Positions 45,054 through 54,494 are shown, counted from the first letter of the stretch. The stretch: DNA of 64,000 bases from an uncultured Allomuricauda sp. (GCF_947501165.1 NZ_CANMUU010000002.1:1302001-1366000); one strand, 5' to 3'. A program made the numbers and translations. Notes: generated by a model from the sequence alone, not told the origin.

Positions 45054-46081
45054 TTATTTCGTTTCAAAAGCTGGCCAAAGTAAGTTTGGTATTGGTATAT
45101 CTGGTCATTGTTGCTGGTGCGGTAGTTCGAATGACCGGAAGTGGTATGGGTTGCCCAGACTGGCCCAAGTGTTTTGGATATTACATACCCCCTACGGAAG
45201 AAAAAACCCTTCAATGGGAACCAAACAAAACATTTAAAGAGGGTCAAGTAATTATCAAGGAAGAAAACCTTCTGATTGCCAATACAGATTTCAATACCAA
45301 AGACTCATTCAATGCTTCAAATTGGAGCAAATACACCAAACACGATTATGCCATTTTCAATGTGTGGCATACGTGGATTGAATACATAAATAGATTACTT
45401 GGAGCATTAGCTGGACTGGCTACTTTGTTACTTGCTTTATACTCATTTAAATTTTGGAGAACCCAAAAAAGAATAACTCTCTTTGCATGGATAGTGGTTT
45501 TTGGCATGGGTTTTCAAGCCTGGTTGGGCGCAACGGTAGTGTATTCTGTACTTGAACCGGTAAAAATCACATTGCATATGGTGATGGCTCTGGTCATTGT
45601 TGCCCTATTGATTTACCTGATACATCTCACAAAATCAGTAAAGAACTCTTTGCACGTTCCCCAGCTTAGAATTTTCTTGATTGGAGCACTCTTACTGACT
45701 TTGGTTCAAATTATATTGGGAACACAGGTACGTCAGTTTGTGGATGAACAAATTGATTTGGTCGGAGAAAATGCAAAAAATCTATGGCTACAAAACCCAA
45801 CACTTCAGTTTTATGTGCATCGCTCGCTTTCCATTATCGTCTTACTCGTAAATGGATACATATGGTGGTTCATGAAGAAAAAACAGGCCAACCTTGTTCA
45901 AATCAATTGGGTTATGGCCATAATTGGTTTAGAGGTACTTACGGGAATTAGTATGTATTATATTGATTTCCCCTTTGGCAGTCAACCCGCCCACTTGGTT
46001 TTGGCCTCAGTACTCTTCGGATTTCAATTTAGTCTGGTTTTGAATGCACTCAGCTCAAAAACTACCGCTAAAACTTATTAA
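45050..46081 (+). CDS. ctaA: Heme A synthase CtaA/COX15
   Basis: Oxidises heme O to heme A for cytochrome c oxidase. 343 residues, about eight membrane helices in two pseudo-repeats; the first begins AGAVVRMTGSGMGCPDWPKC, the family signature with a Cys pair, and HTWIEYINRLLG supplies a heme ligand His, with LHMVMALVIV and VHRSLSIIVL giving others. A long loop after the first helix is the Bacteroidota form. It ends the operon that begins at 40103; ctaB is not in the window. Confidence 0.93.
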   Translation: MIISFQKLAKVSLVLVYLVIVAGAVVRMTGSGMGCPDWPKCFGYYIPPTEEKTLQWEPNKTFKEGQVIIKEENLLIANTDFNTKDSFNASNWSKYTKHDYAIFNVWHTWIEYINRLLGALAGLATLLLALYSFKFWRTQKRITLFAWIVVFGMGFQAWLGATVVYSVLEPVKITLHMVMALVIVALLIYLIHLTKSVKNSLHVPQLRIFLIGALLLTLVQIILGTQVRQFVDEQIDLVGENAKNLWLQNPTLQFYVHRSLSIIVLLVNGYIWWFMKKKQANLVQINWVMAIIGLEVLTGISMYYIDFPFGSQPAHLVLASVLFGFQFSLVLNALSSKTTAKTY

Positions 46082-46107
46082 CTTTGCATTCACTCAAAAT
46101 TTTTGGG

Positions 46108-46608
46108 ATGATATACAAAATCAGGATTATCCTTGATGCCGAGGAGGATATTTTTAGGGATATTGAAGTCGAGGATACCAATACTTTGGAGGATTTTCAC
46201 AACGCTGTCACCCAAGCTTTTGGGTTTATGGGAAATGAAATGGCCTCTTTTTACACCTGTGATGAGGAATGGAATCAAGACGAGGAAATTGCGCTTTTTG
46301 ATATGGGTGAAAATGGTTCCAATGTACGATTGATGTCTAATACCTTTCTCAGTGATGTGCTGACCGAGGAAAGCCCAAAGCTCATTTATGTCTATGATTT
46401 TCTAAGTATGTGGACCTTTTTTGTGGAATTGGCCGACGTTGTTAAAAAAGAGGATGGAAGTACGTATCCCAATCTGTTATTCAGCTTTGGGGAGTTACCT
46501 GACTCACCCCCTGAAAAGAGTTTTGAGTCCAATCCCAATCCCATGATGAATTTAGATGACGACATCGATAGCTATGAGGATTTGGATTTTGACGAAAACT
46601 GGAACTAA
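46108..46608 (+). CDS. Plasmid pRiA4b ORF-3-like family protein
   Basis: 166 residues from ATG 46108 (MIYKIRIILD); an upstream TTG at 46084 is less likely. The beta-rich N-terminal part with TLEDFHNAVTQAFGF is the hallmark of the pRiA4b ORF-3 / IS1096 TnpR-like family, common in chromosomes and of unknown function. The C-terminus is very acidic (DDDIDSYEDLDFDE). No mobile-element gene is nearby, so the family name should not be read as evidence of transposition. Confidence 0.8.
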   Translation: MIYKIRIILDAEEDIFRDIEVEDTNTLEDFHNAVTQAFGFMGNEMASFYTCDEEWNQDEEIALFDMGENGSNVRLMSNTFLSDVLTEESPKLIYVYDFLSMWTFFVELADVVKKEDGSTYPNLLFSFGELPDSPPEKSFESNPNPMMNLDDDIDSYEDLDFDENWN

Positions 46609-46654
46609 CAGTATTTAATAACTACACTTTAAAAACAATACCCAACAAACATTC

Positions 46655-47713
46655 ATGCTTAACCTGTATTCTACTCAAATTGAAAGCATCTCCCTTCACC
46701 GGGTAGGGAATAAAAGTAAAAACGAACCTATTTTTTTGTCTAACTCTCCTTTCTCTCTTTCTGATGAAATGGCTGGGTTGCTCAAGGAGTATTTTTTTAA
46801 ACCTTTTCGAGAAAAGGAGGAAAACTACTTTCGATTTTTCAATGAGGTAGACATAGAGTTCAATGAAGTTTTCAAGTTAGCATCGGAGCTTTTCTTGAAC
46901 ACTTCATCTTCACACGAGATTTCAAAAAAAATAACGCAACACCTGTATCAACAATCCAATCATCCCCATATAAAAAGTGGTGAGGTATACATTGCCCACT
47001 TTACCGACGTGGTTCTTGACAATCAAAAGACGGATGCCATCGGTATTTTTAAGAGTGAGTTAAAGCATGATTTTCTTGAGTTTGAAGAACGCACGGATAA
47101 CCTTGAAATCTTAGTGCGACAAGGAATCAACATCAATAAGTTGGATAAAGGTTGTATTATCTTCAATACAGATAAAGAAGAGGGGTACAAAGTGTTATCA
47201 GTGGACAGTAATCGGTATGATGCCAAATATTGGCTGGAAAACTTCTTGGGACTTGTTCCACTAACGGATGAAAATTTCTACACCAAAAACTACTTAAAGT
47301 TCTGTCAAAACTTTGCCAAGGATGTAGTTCTACCAGCGGAGGACAAACAACAGGAGGTGCTTTTTATGAATCGTGCAGTGAACCACTTCGCAAAGAATGA
47401 TGCCTTTGAGGAAAGCTCCTTCTTGAACGAGGTGATGGAAAACCCGGAATTAATTCCCGAGTTTAAGCACTACAAGGTCGAAAAAGGACCAAAGTATAGC
47501 ATTGAAGACGTATCCAACTTCGATATTGCCAACAAGGCAGTTTCCGATGCGCGTAAAAAAATGAAAAACGTGATTCAGCTGGATACAAATATTCAGATAA
47601 AAATGGATTTCATCAATCCAGAATCTGCAGAAAAATTTGTTGAAAAAGGTTGGGATGAAGAACGTCAGATGTACTACTATCTAGTCTATTTCAATAAAGA
47701 GCAGAAGAGTTAG
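46655..47713 (+). CDS. Nucleoid-associated protein, NdpA/YejK family
   Basis: 352 residues matching the YejK (37-kDa nucleoid-associated) family along its length: IESISLHRVGNKSKNEP at the start, YIAHFTDVVLD, LDKGCIIFN and a C-terminal region with IKMDFINPESAEKFV. Such proteins bind the nucleoid; in some genomes they sit near repair or defence genes, but here only housekeeping genes surround it. It converges on the kinase-like gene with a 4-bp overlap. Confidence 0.87.
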   Translation: MLNLYSTQIESISLHRVGNKSKNEPIFLSNSPFSLSDEMAGLLKEYFFKPFREKEENYFRFFNEVDIEFNEVFKLASELFLNTSSSHEISKKITQHLYQQSNHPHIKSGEVYIAHFTDVVLDNQKTDAIGIFKSELKHDFLEFEERTDNLEILVRQGININKLDKGCIIFNTDKEEGYKVLSVDSNRYDAKYWLENFLGLVPLTDENFYTKNYLKFCQNFAKDVVLPAEDKQQEVLFMNRAVNHFAKNDAFEESSFLNEVMENPELIPEFKHYKVEKGPKYSIEDVSNFDIANKAVSDARKKMKNVIQLDTNIQIKMDFINPESAEKFVEKGWDEERQMYYYLVYFNKEQKS

Positions 47714-48768
47714 AATTTGTTTTCAATTATTTCCTTCATACTTACATCCTCATAATTTCTTTTTACAAAATCCAAAGCGGTTGCAAGTATTTGCCCCATG
47801 GTGTTACATTTTTTAAACTCAACGTCCATTGTAAAATCATGGAGTTCATTTTTTAATTGCAATACATTCTCAGATAGAGATATTTTGTGGTTTTTAACGC
47901 AGTTGAGCAAACGCTTTATGCGATTTCCTGAGCTAATAATTCGCTTGGCAACAATGGAACGCTCTTCAATTTTATACTGATCAACAGAATTTTCTTGTAA
48001 TCGGTCGCCCACCAAGTTAACCATTTGATAGTTTTCTTTGAAAAACTGCGGCAAGTACACTTTGAATTTTCCCTCAAAGCATTGTTGGTCGAAGTCTATT
48101 GCACGAATCCGGTACACCACATGGTCAAAATCATGAACCGGAACAATAACGTAATTATAAGACCGCATGTCGCCTAAAAGGCGAATCATACAACGTTCAT
48201 TGAATTTGACAAACTCTTTGGCCAATTGCGCCTTTTCAGCATCATTGCACTTGGGCAACATATCTTGAATAAAAACGTCTCCAGGAATTCCCGCAATATG
48301 TTCCTCAATCAAGGTATCCCCATGAACCAAAAAATTAAGATTATAAGGAGATAACATATGCTCCAGTTCCAGTCCATACACCCTAGAAGCGTCCGTTTTT
48401 TTTACATAGAAATACGTGTAGTTGTCATTCAGGATATTCCTGATTTTAATTCGGAAAGGTTTGGAGTTTCCAAAAGTACAATAGTCCACCGCGTCAACGG
48501 TCAAATAATCCAAAATACGGTCTGAACCGTCTGAGTGAAGAATGGAATAGACCTTCTTTAAACTAATGTCGATTTCTTCCCGCTCAAAATCAGAGTAGTA
48601 GACCCTTACCCATAAGGTATCTTCCTCATTGGAATCATAAACAATTATAGAGCCCGAGAAACGAAGTAAGTCCTCATAAAAGATTGGAATCTCAATTTTC
48701 CTACTGTATTTATTTAGGTATCCATCCAATTTCTTATTTATGGGAAAGGCTGGTTTTTTTTTTGACAT
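47710..48768 (-). CDS. Unrecognised conserved protein with kinase-like motifs
   Basis: 352 residues from ATG 48768 (MSKKKPAF); in-frame ATGs at 48786 and 48807 are possible. I recognise no family, but three short motifs occur in the order and spacing of APH-type kinase-like enzymes: hinge-like IEEHIAGIPGDVF (about 154-166), catalytic loop-like LGDMRSYN (Asp200, Asn205; D-x4-N) and metal-site-like AIDFD (Asp225). A YFYVKK segment (about 119-124) could hold the ATP-binding lysine. Cytoplasmic, monocistronic. The kinase reading is an inference from motifs only. Confidence 0.6.
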   Translation of the reverse strand: MSKKKPAFPINKKLDGYLNKYSRKIEIPIFYEDLLRFSGSIIVYDSNEEDTLWVRVYYSDFEREEIDISLKKVYSILHSDGSDRILDYLTVDAVDYCTFGNSKPFRIKIRNILNDNYTYFYVKKTDASRVYGLELEHMLSPYNLNFLVHGDTLIEEHIAGIPGDVFIQDMLPKCNDAEKAQLAKEFVKFNERCMIRLLGDMRSYNYVIVPVHDFDHVVYRIRAIDFDQQCFEGKFKVYLPQFFKENYQMVNLVGDRLQENSVDQYKIEERSIVAKRIISSGNRIKRLLNCVKNHKISLSENVLQLKNELHDFTMDVEFKKCNTMGQILATALDFVKRNYEDVSMKEIIENKF

Positions 48769-48860
48769 TAATTTTTCTCCTGACATTTCTCCTCTATTTT
48801 GTAACAAAAACGAACATATCTCGTCAAGTTACTACAAACAAATCAAAAAACGACTTCATT

Positions 48861-49757
48861 TTGAGCACGATACTCACGGTTAATGACCTAACCAAAAAAT
48901 TCGGATACCTCACAGCCGTAAAGAATCTTTCTTTTTCCATAGAGAAGGGTAATGTCTATGGTATTCTGGGACCTAATGGAAGTGGAAAATCCACCACTTT
49001 GGGAATAATCCTGAACGTAGTCAACCGAACTTCAGGGGATTTTAGCTGGTTTAATGGACAAACTTCTACTCACGAAGCATTAAAAAAGGTAGGAGCCATA
49101 ATTGAGCGCCCTAACTTCTACCCCTATATGACCGCCATTCAGAATCTAAAACTGGTCTGTAAAATAAAGGAAGTATCTGAAGACAAAATCCAAGAAAAAC
49201 TGGAGTTGGTTGGACTTTGGGAACGCAGAAACAGCAAGTTCAAAACCTATTCTTTGGGTATGAAACAACGATTGGCTATTGCCTCAGCCCTATTGAACGA
49301 CCCCGAAATCTTGATTTTGGATGAGCCAACCAATGGATTGGACCCACAAGGTATCCACCAGATTCGAGAAATCATCAAGAAAATTGCCAATCAAGGCACC
49401 ACAATTCTTCTAGCATCACACCTATTGGATGAAGTGGAAAAAGTATGTTCCCATGTTGTAATCCTTCGAAAAGGTGAAAAACTATATTCAGGTCCAGTGG
49501 ACGAAATGCTGGCCAGCCACGGTTTCTTTGAGCTTAGAACCAGTAATATGGAAAAACTTAAAGATATCCTTGACAAGCATGCCAGTTTTGGAAAAATCAA
49601 CCAGGAAAATGGTACACTAACCGCATATTTAAAGGAAGAAATGAATGCCGAAGCCTTGAACAAGCTACTCTTCGAAGAGGGCATGGTACTTTCCCACTTG
49701 GTAAAACGTAAAGAGAGCTTGGAGGAACAATTCTTGGCCTTAACCAAAAACAACTAA
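48861..49757 (+). CDS. ABC-2 type transporter ATP-binding protein
   Basis: 298 residues from a TTG at 48861 (MSTILTVNDLTKKFGY); no ATG is in frame near the conserved start, and the frame upstream to 48684 runs over the promoter region. Walker A GPNGSGKST, signature YSLGMKQRLAIASALL, Walker B ILILDEPTNGLDP, then a C-terminal regulatory tail. It pairs with the permease 10 bp downstream as a two-gene exporter of the drug/lipid/bacitracin type. Substrate is unknown. Confidence 0.92.
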   Translation: MSTILTVNDLTKKFGYLTAVKNLSFSIEKGNVYGILGPNGSGKSTTLGIILNVVNRTSGDFSWFNGQTSTHEALKKVGAIIERPNFYPYMTAIQNLKLVCKIKEVSEDKIQEKLELVGLWERRNSKFKTYSLGMKQRLAIASALLNDPEILILDEPTNGLDPQGIHQIREIIKKIANQGTTILLASHLLDEVEKVCSHVVILRKGEKLYSGPVDEMLASHGFFELRTSNMEKLKDILDKHASFGKINQENGTLTAYLKEEMNAEALNKLLFEEGMVLSHLVKRKESLEEQFLALTKNN

Positions 49758-49767
49758 TCAAAAACGA

Positions 49768-50601
49768 ATGGTACGCTTATTACAAATAGAATTCATCAAG
49801 CTGTGGAACAATAGGGCCAGTAAAATTCTTATATCTTCCTATTTTGTGTTACTGACTTCCATTGCATTAATTGCAGCGATTAAATTTGATATTGGTCCCG
49901 TAAAATTTCATCTGGCGGACCAGGGAATCTTTAATTTCCCGTATATCTGGCATTTCAACACATTTATGACGGCCTTGTTCAAGCTTTTCCTTGCCATTGT
50001 CATTGTTTCTATGATGGCCAATGAATATAGCAACAAGACCATAAAACAGAATCTTATTGATGGTTTGTCTAAGAAAGAGTTTATACTATCCAAGTTTCTG
50101 ACGGTCATTTCTTTCTCACTGATTTCTACAGTTTTCGTGTTTGTAGTGTCCTTGATTTTAGGATTGATTTACTCAGATTACAATGAAATCAGTATCATTT
50201 TTTCAGATTTGGAATTTCTACTGGCCTTTTTTGTGAAGCTGGTCGGATTCTTTTCTTTTTGCTTGTTCCTAGGTATTTTTGTAAAGCGCTCAGCTTTTGC
50301 ACTTGGTTTTTTGATTCTATGGGCCATTTTGGAACAAATTGTTTTTGGTCTTCTAGGATGGAAGGTAATGAGTTGGGATGCAGCTAAAAGAATTAAAGAC
50401 TTCTTTCCTTTGGAATCCATGACGAATCTGATCAAGGAACCTTTCACACGTTTATCCGCGGTACAGAACATCGGACAACAGATTGGAGAAAACATGAAGT
50501 TTGATTATCAGGTATATTGGTATGAATTTTTGGTCGTAATCTTTTGGACGGCCCTTTTCATCTATTTATCCTATGCATTATTAAAGAAACGGGATTTGTA
50601 G
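49768..50601 (+). CDS. ABC-2 type transporter permease
   Basis: 277 residues with six membrane helices (about 20-40, 65-85, 108-130, 148-170, 178-200, 250-270) and the short inter-helix loops of ABC-2 permeases. It begins LLQIEFIKLWNNRASKILI, the amphipathic entry helix of the family. It is 10 bp after its ATPase and 27 bp before the T9SS-type gene; the three look co-transcribed. Confidence 0.9.
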   Translation: MVRLLQIEFIKLWNNRASKILISSYFVLLTSIALIAAIKFDIGPVKFHLADQGIFNFPYIWHFNTFMTALFKLFLAIVIVSMMANEYSNKTIKQNLIDGLSKKEFILSKFLTVISFSLISTVFVFVVSLILGLIYSDYNEISIIFSDLEFLLAFFVKLVGFFSFCLFLGIFVKRSAFALGFLILWAILEQIVFGLLGWKVMSWDAAKRIKDFFPLESMTNLIKEPFTRLSAVQNIGQQIGENMKFDYQVYWYEFLVVIFWTALFIYLSYALLKKRDL

Positions 50602-50628
50602 TATCTTGTAGTGTTTGATTTTGGTCAA

Positions 50629-52374
50629 ATGCTAAAAAAATTGCTCCTCTTAGTTTGGGTTTTTTTACCCTTTTGGGCGTTTGCCCAAAGTTGTCCCCGG
50701 ATTTTAAGTCCAGTTCCAGGTTCAACCGATGTTCCCGTTAATGCCACTATCAGATGGCAAGAGGTTATTAACGTTCCCAGCTATAATATTTCGATTGGAA
50801 CTACTCCAGGTGGAAGAGATATTGTAAATGAAGCGGCAGTGGGCACCAGTACTTCGTATACCCCACCATTCGGTTTACCTGAAAACACAGAGATTTTTGT
50901 CACAATCACCCTGTTTTTTTTTAGTGATCCCAACCAGAACATTGTATGTCCAAGCATATCTTTTAGAACAGAGGATGTTACAACGCCACCAAGCTGTACC
51001 CAGTTAAGTCTTCCTGAAAATGGGGATTTTGACGTTAATTTTAGAACAAATCTAAGATGGAATCTTGCGCCAGGTGCAACATCTTATTTGCTGCGTATTG
51101 GTACCACTTTGAATGGAAGTGAGATTTTACCGGAAACCAATGTTGGCAATGTGTTGCGCTACAATCCACCAAACGACTTACCCATTAATTCAGATATATT
51201 TGTTCAAATCACACCGGTTAATGATAATGGGCAAGCCCAGAATTGTACTATTGAATCTTTTAGGACGGCGGTTGTAGCCCAAAGTCTGAATTGTACTCGA
51301 CTGACATTCCCCATAGATGGAGCAACAAATGTACCTTTGACCCCTTTATTGCAATGGGAAGAAGTGCCAGGGGCGACTGGATATCGAGTTACTATTGGCA
51401 CCACTCCTGGAGGAAATGAAATAGTACGGGAAAGGGTTTTTAGGACCAATTCAACATTTGTGATCAATTTTGACCCAAACACTCTTCTTTTCATGAAGAT
51501 TGTACCTTTCAATGACTTTGTAGAAGCAACTGATTGTATTGAGGAGAGTTTTTCCACATCGGTTGGGTGTGGTCCCTTTTTTGATCCTTCCGTTGGAGAC
51601 TTTGTATCTTTTTTTCCAGAACTGGATTTTCCTGAGAGTTTTACACTATGCGAAAATTCGGAGCCCTTAACGCTTTCCACAGACACATTGGCTGAAAGTT
51701 ATCGCTGGGCAAGAGTTACCTCCCAAGGGTCGGAGATTGAATTGCTTTCTGAAACTACAGAAGTACAAATAAGTGAAGGTGGAATTTACAGATTGGATGT
51801 AACCGATTTTGTAGATGCCAATGGCAATAATATCCCCTGTACCTCTTCGCAAATCTTTACCGTGAATGTAGCACCGGGGCCTACAGTAAATTCTGTGGAT
51901 GTAGAACGTATCGGTGATAATTTGACGCTAACGGTCAATATTAGTGGTAATGGAGTATATGAGTATGCCATAAATGATATAAATGGTCCATATCAAAACA
52001 GCAATGTGTTTACAAACATACCCCGGGGTAATAACATAGTCTACGTTCGGGATACCAGTCTAGATGGGTGTACATTGCCCGTAGATGTATCCCAAGATTT
52101 GGTGTCGGAAGGTTTTCCCAAATTTTTCACTCCGAACGGAGACGGAATAAATGATTTTTGGAGATTTGAACTTCCACCCAATGCGGAGGAAGTCCAATTT
52201 GCCTCCATATCTATTTTTGATAAGTTTGGTCGACTTTTATTTCAAATACTTCAAAATTCCGAAGGATGGAATGGCACTTTCAATGGGAGGCCACTACCAT
52301 CTTCAGACTATTGGTTTAGGGCAATCGATACAGACAATCGAGTCTTTCAAGGTCATTTTACCCTTAAAAGATAA
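50629..52374 (+). CDS. Secreted protein with Ig/fibronectin-like repeats and T9SS type B C-terminus
   Basis: 581 residues from ATG 50629 (MLKKLLLLVWVF), giving a signal peptide cleaved at FAQ; a GTG 18 bp upstream is the alternative. Three tandem repeats of about 95-100 residues, each starting with Cys and holding a LRW/IRW and IGTTPGG-type motif, occupy about 20-315. A PKD/Ig-like region follows. The last ~85 residues (FFTPNGDGINDFW ... FQGHFTLKR) are the gliding-motility-associated C-terminal domain that directs export and surface attachment by the type IX system. Likely a surface adhesin. Confidence 0.9.
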   Translation: MLKKLLLLVWVFLPFWAFAQSCPRILSPVPGSTDVPVNATIRWQEVINVPSYNISIGTTPGGRDIVNEAAVGTSTSYTPPFGLPENTEIFVTITLFFFSDPNQNIVCPSISFRTEDVTTPPSCTQLSLPENGDFDVNFRTNLRWNLAPGATSYLLRIGTTLNGSEILPETNVGNVLRYNPPNDLPINSDIFVQITPVNDNGQAQNCTIESFRTAVVAQSLNCTRLTFPIDGATNVPLTPLLQWEEVPGATGYRVTIGTTPGGNEIVRERVFRTNSTFVINFDPNTLLFMKIVPFNDFVEATDCIEESFSTSVGCGPFFDPSVGDFVSFFPELDFPESFTLCENSEPLTLSTDTLAESYRWARVTSQGSEIELLSETTEVQISEGGIYRLDVTDFVDANGNNIPCTSSQIFTVNVAPGPTVNSVDVERIGDNLTLTVNISGNGVYEYAINDINGPYQNSNVFTNIPRGNNIVYVRDTSLDGCTLPVDVSQDLVSEGFPKFFTPNGDGINDFWRFELPPNAEEVQFASISIFDKFGRLLFQILQNSEGWNGTFNGRPLPSSDYWFRAIDTDNRVFQGHFTLKR

Positions 52375-52421
52375 TGTTTCCCTTCCTTCATTTTAGTACA
52401 ATGCTTTCGTAATTTTAGAGG

Positions 52422-54410
52422 ATGAAATTTCAAGTAGTATCGGATTTTAAACCTACGGGAGATCAACCTCAGGCCATTAAGCAACTGGTAAGCGGAATCA
52501 ATCAAGGAGAGCCCCATCAAACCCTTTTAGGAGTTACTGGTTCTGGAAAAACTTTTACGGTTGCCAATGTTGTTGAATCTGTTCAAAAACCCACATTGGT
52601 TTTGGCACACAACAAAACTTTAGCAGCTCAATTGTATTCTGAGTTTAAACAGTTTTTTCCAAATAACGCCATAGAGTATTTCGTTTCCTACTATGATTAC
52701 TATCAACCCGAAGCCTACATCCCGACCAGTGGACTTTATATTGAAAAAGATTTATCAATAAACGAAGACATTGAAAAACTAAGATTGAGCACTACCTCTT
52801 CTCTGTTATCAGGTAGAAGGGATGTTCTCGTAGTAGCATCGGTTTCTTGTTTATACGGCATTGGAAATCCCATCGAGTTCCAAAAAAATGTGATTTCTAT
52901 TCATAGAGATCAAGTTATTTCAAGAACCAAATTTTTAAAACAATTGGTTCAAAGTTTATATTCCAGAACAACTGCAGATTTCAGAAATGGGAATTTTAGG
53001 GTCAAGGGAGATGTAGTGGATGTCTTTCCTGGTTATGCGGACCATGCTTTTAGAATTCACTTTTTTGGGGATGAGATTGAAGAAATTGAGGCATTAGACC
53101 CATTTAACAACAATGTTATTGAAGTCTACGAAAACCTCAATATCTATCCAGCCAACATGTTCGTTACCTCTCCAGATATTCTTCAAAATGCAATCATCCA
53201 AATACAAGATGATTTGGTAAAACAAATCGATTACTTCAAGGAGATTGGAAGGCCATTGGAAGCCAAAAGGTTGGAAGAGCGTACCAATTTTGATTTGGAA
53301 ATGATTCGGGAATTGGGATACTGCTCGGGAATAGAAAACTATTCAAGATATTTGGACGGTAGAGAACCTGGAACCCGTCCTTTCTGTCTTTTAGACTATT
53401 TTCCAGATGATTATCTAATGGTTATTGATGAGAGTCACGTTACCATTCCGCAAGTACATGCTATGTATGGAGGAGACCGCTCCAGAAAAGAAAATCTAGT
53501 GGAATACGGGTTTCGTCTTCCAGCAGCATTGGACAATCGCCCTCTTAAATTTGAAGAATTTGAAGCACTTCAGAACCAAGCCCTCTATGTGAGTGCTACT
53601 CCTGCAGATTATGAGCTTCAACTAAGTGAAGGGATTTACGTGGAACAGGTGATACGGCCCACAGGTTTACTAGACCCTGAAATTGAAGTGCGGTCTAGCA
53701 AAAATCAGATAGACGATTTGGTGGAAGAAATACAAAAGCGCGTTGAACTGGACGAACGTACTTTAGTGACCACTTTGACCAAGCGTATGGCAGAAGAATT
53801 GGCCAAATATTTGGCCCGTATTGAAGTTCGTTGTCGCTACATTCATAGTGATGTGGATACCTTGGAACGGGTAGAAATTATGCAGGACTTAAGAAAAGGA
53901 TTGTTTGATGTTTTGATTGGGGTCAATTTGCTACGTGAAGGATTGGATTTACCGGAAGTCTCTTTGGTCGCTATTTTGGACGCGGATAAGGAAGGCTTTT
54001 TAAGGAGTAATAGATCATTGACTCAAACCGTGGGTAGGGCAGCAAGGAATCTCAACGGAAAAGCTATAATGTACGCGGATACCATAACGGACAGTATGCA
54101 AAAAACCATTGATGAGACCAATTACAGAAGGGATAAACAAATGGCCTACAACACCGAAAACAATATTGTTCCCAAGGCTCTAAATAAAAATTTAGACAAC
54201 GCACTCGCCAAAAATTCGGTTTCCACATACCATTATCAGAAAGAGGAATTACGGGCGGCCGAACCAGAATTGGAGTATCTAACCCAAGACCAAAAAGAAA
54301 AACTGATTCGGGAAAAACGAAAGGCCATGGAAAAAGCTGCCAAAGAACTTAATTTTATGGAGGCAGCCAAATTGAGGGACGAAATCAAATTACTCCAAGA
54401 ACAGGACTAA
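52422..54410 (+). CDS. uvrB: Excinuclease ABC subunit UvrB
   Basis: Damage-recognition helicase of nucleotide excision repair. 662 residues: Walker A GVTGSGKT (37-44), the beta-hairpin SYYDYYQPEAYIP that clamps DNA, DESHVTIPQ, the helicase C-terminal motifs LLREGLDLPEVSLV and QTVGRAARN, and a UVR domain at the end (AAKELNFMEAAKLRDEI) that binds UvrC. Normal length. Two hairpins follow its stop. uvrA and uvrC are not here. Confidence 0.97.
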   Translation: MKFQVVSDFKPTGDQPQAIKQLVSGINQGEPHQTLLGVTGSGKTFTVANVVESVQKPTLVLAHNKTLAAQLYSEFKQFFPNNAIEYFVSYYDYYQPEAYIPTSGLYIEKDLSINEDIEKLRLSTTSSLLSGRRDVLVVASVSCLYGIGNPIEFQKNVISIHRDQVISRTKFLKQLVQSLYSRTTADFRNGNFRVKGDVVDVFPGYADHAFRIHFFGDEIEEIEALDPFNNNVIEVYENLNIYPANMFVTSPDILQNAIIQIQDDLVKQIDYFKEIGRPLEAKRLEERTNFDLEMIRELGYCSGIENYSRYLDGREPGTRPFCLLDYFPDDYLMVIDESHVTIPQVHAMYGGDRSRKENLVEYGFRLPAALDNRPLKFEEFEALQNQALYVSATPADYELQLSEGIYVEQVIRPTGLLDPEIEVRSSKNQIDDLVEEIQKRVELDERTLVTTLTKRMAEELAKYLARIEVRCRYIHSDVDTLERVEIMQDLRKGLFDVLIGVNLLREGLDLPEVSLVAILDADKEGFLRSNRSLTQTVGRAARNLNGKAIMYADTITDSMQKTIDETNYRRDKQMAYNTENNIVPKALNKNLDNALAKNSVSTYHYQKEELRAAEPELEYLTQDQKEKLIREKRKAMEKAAKELNFMEAAKLRDEIKLLQEQD

Positions 54411-54417
54411 AAAGAAA

Positions 54418-54439
54418 GCGCGCCCATACATGGGCACGC
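54418..54439. repeat. GC-rich hairpin after uvrB
   Basis: GCCCAT (54422-54427) and ATGGGC (54430-54435) are perfect complements with a 2-nt centre; outer bases extend the stem by three pairs with one mismatch. It begins 8 bp after the uvrB stop and has no T-tail. Confidence 0.55.
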
Positions 54440-54471
54440 CTTCAAACTAACCAACTAAACCAATCATCATG

Positions 54472-54494
54472 AAACACCTACGTTGGTGTTTTTT
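54472..54494 (+). terminator. Intrinsic terminator for uvrB
   Basis: AAACACC / GGTGTTT form a 7-bp stem with a 6-nt loop, followed by T6 (54489-54494). It is 62 bp after the uvrB stop and just before the convergent hsp20 gene. Confidence 0.7.

Noticed and set aside
46108..46608. Possible mobile-element gene because of the plasmid pRiA4b ORF-3 / IS1096 TnpR family name
   Set aside because: No transposase, inverted repeats or target duplication is nearby; the family is common in ordinary chromosomes.
46655..48768. NdpA/YejK plus an unknown gene as a possible defence system
   Set aside because: Genes converge with overlapping ends, so they are not one operon, and no nuclease, ATPase or other defence component is next to them.
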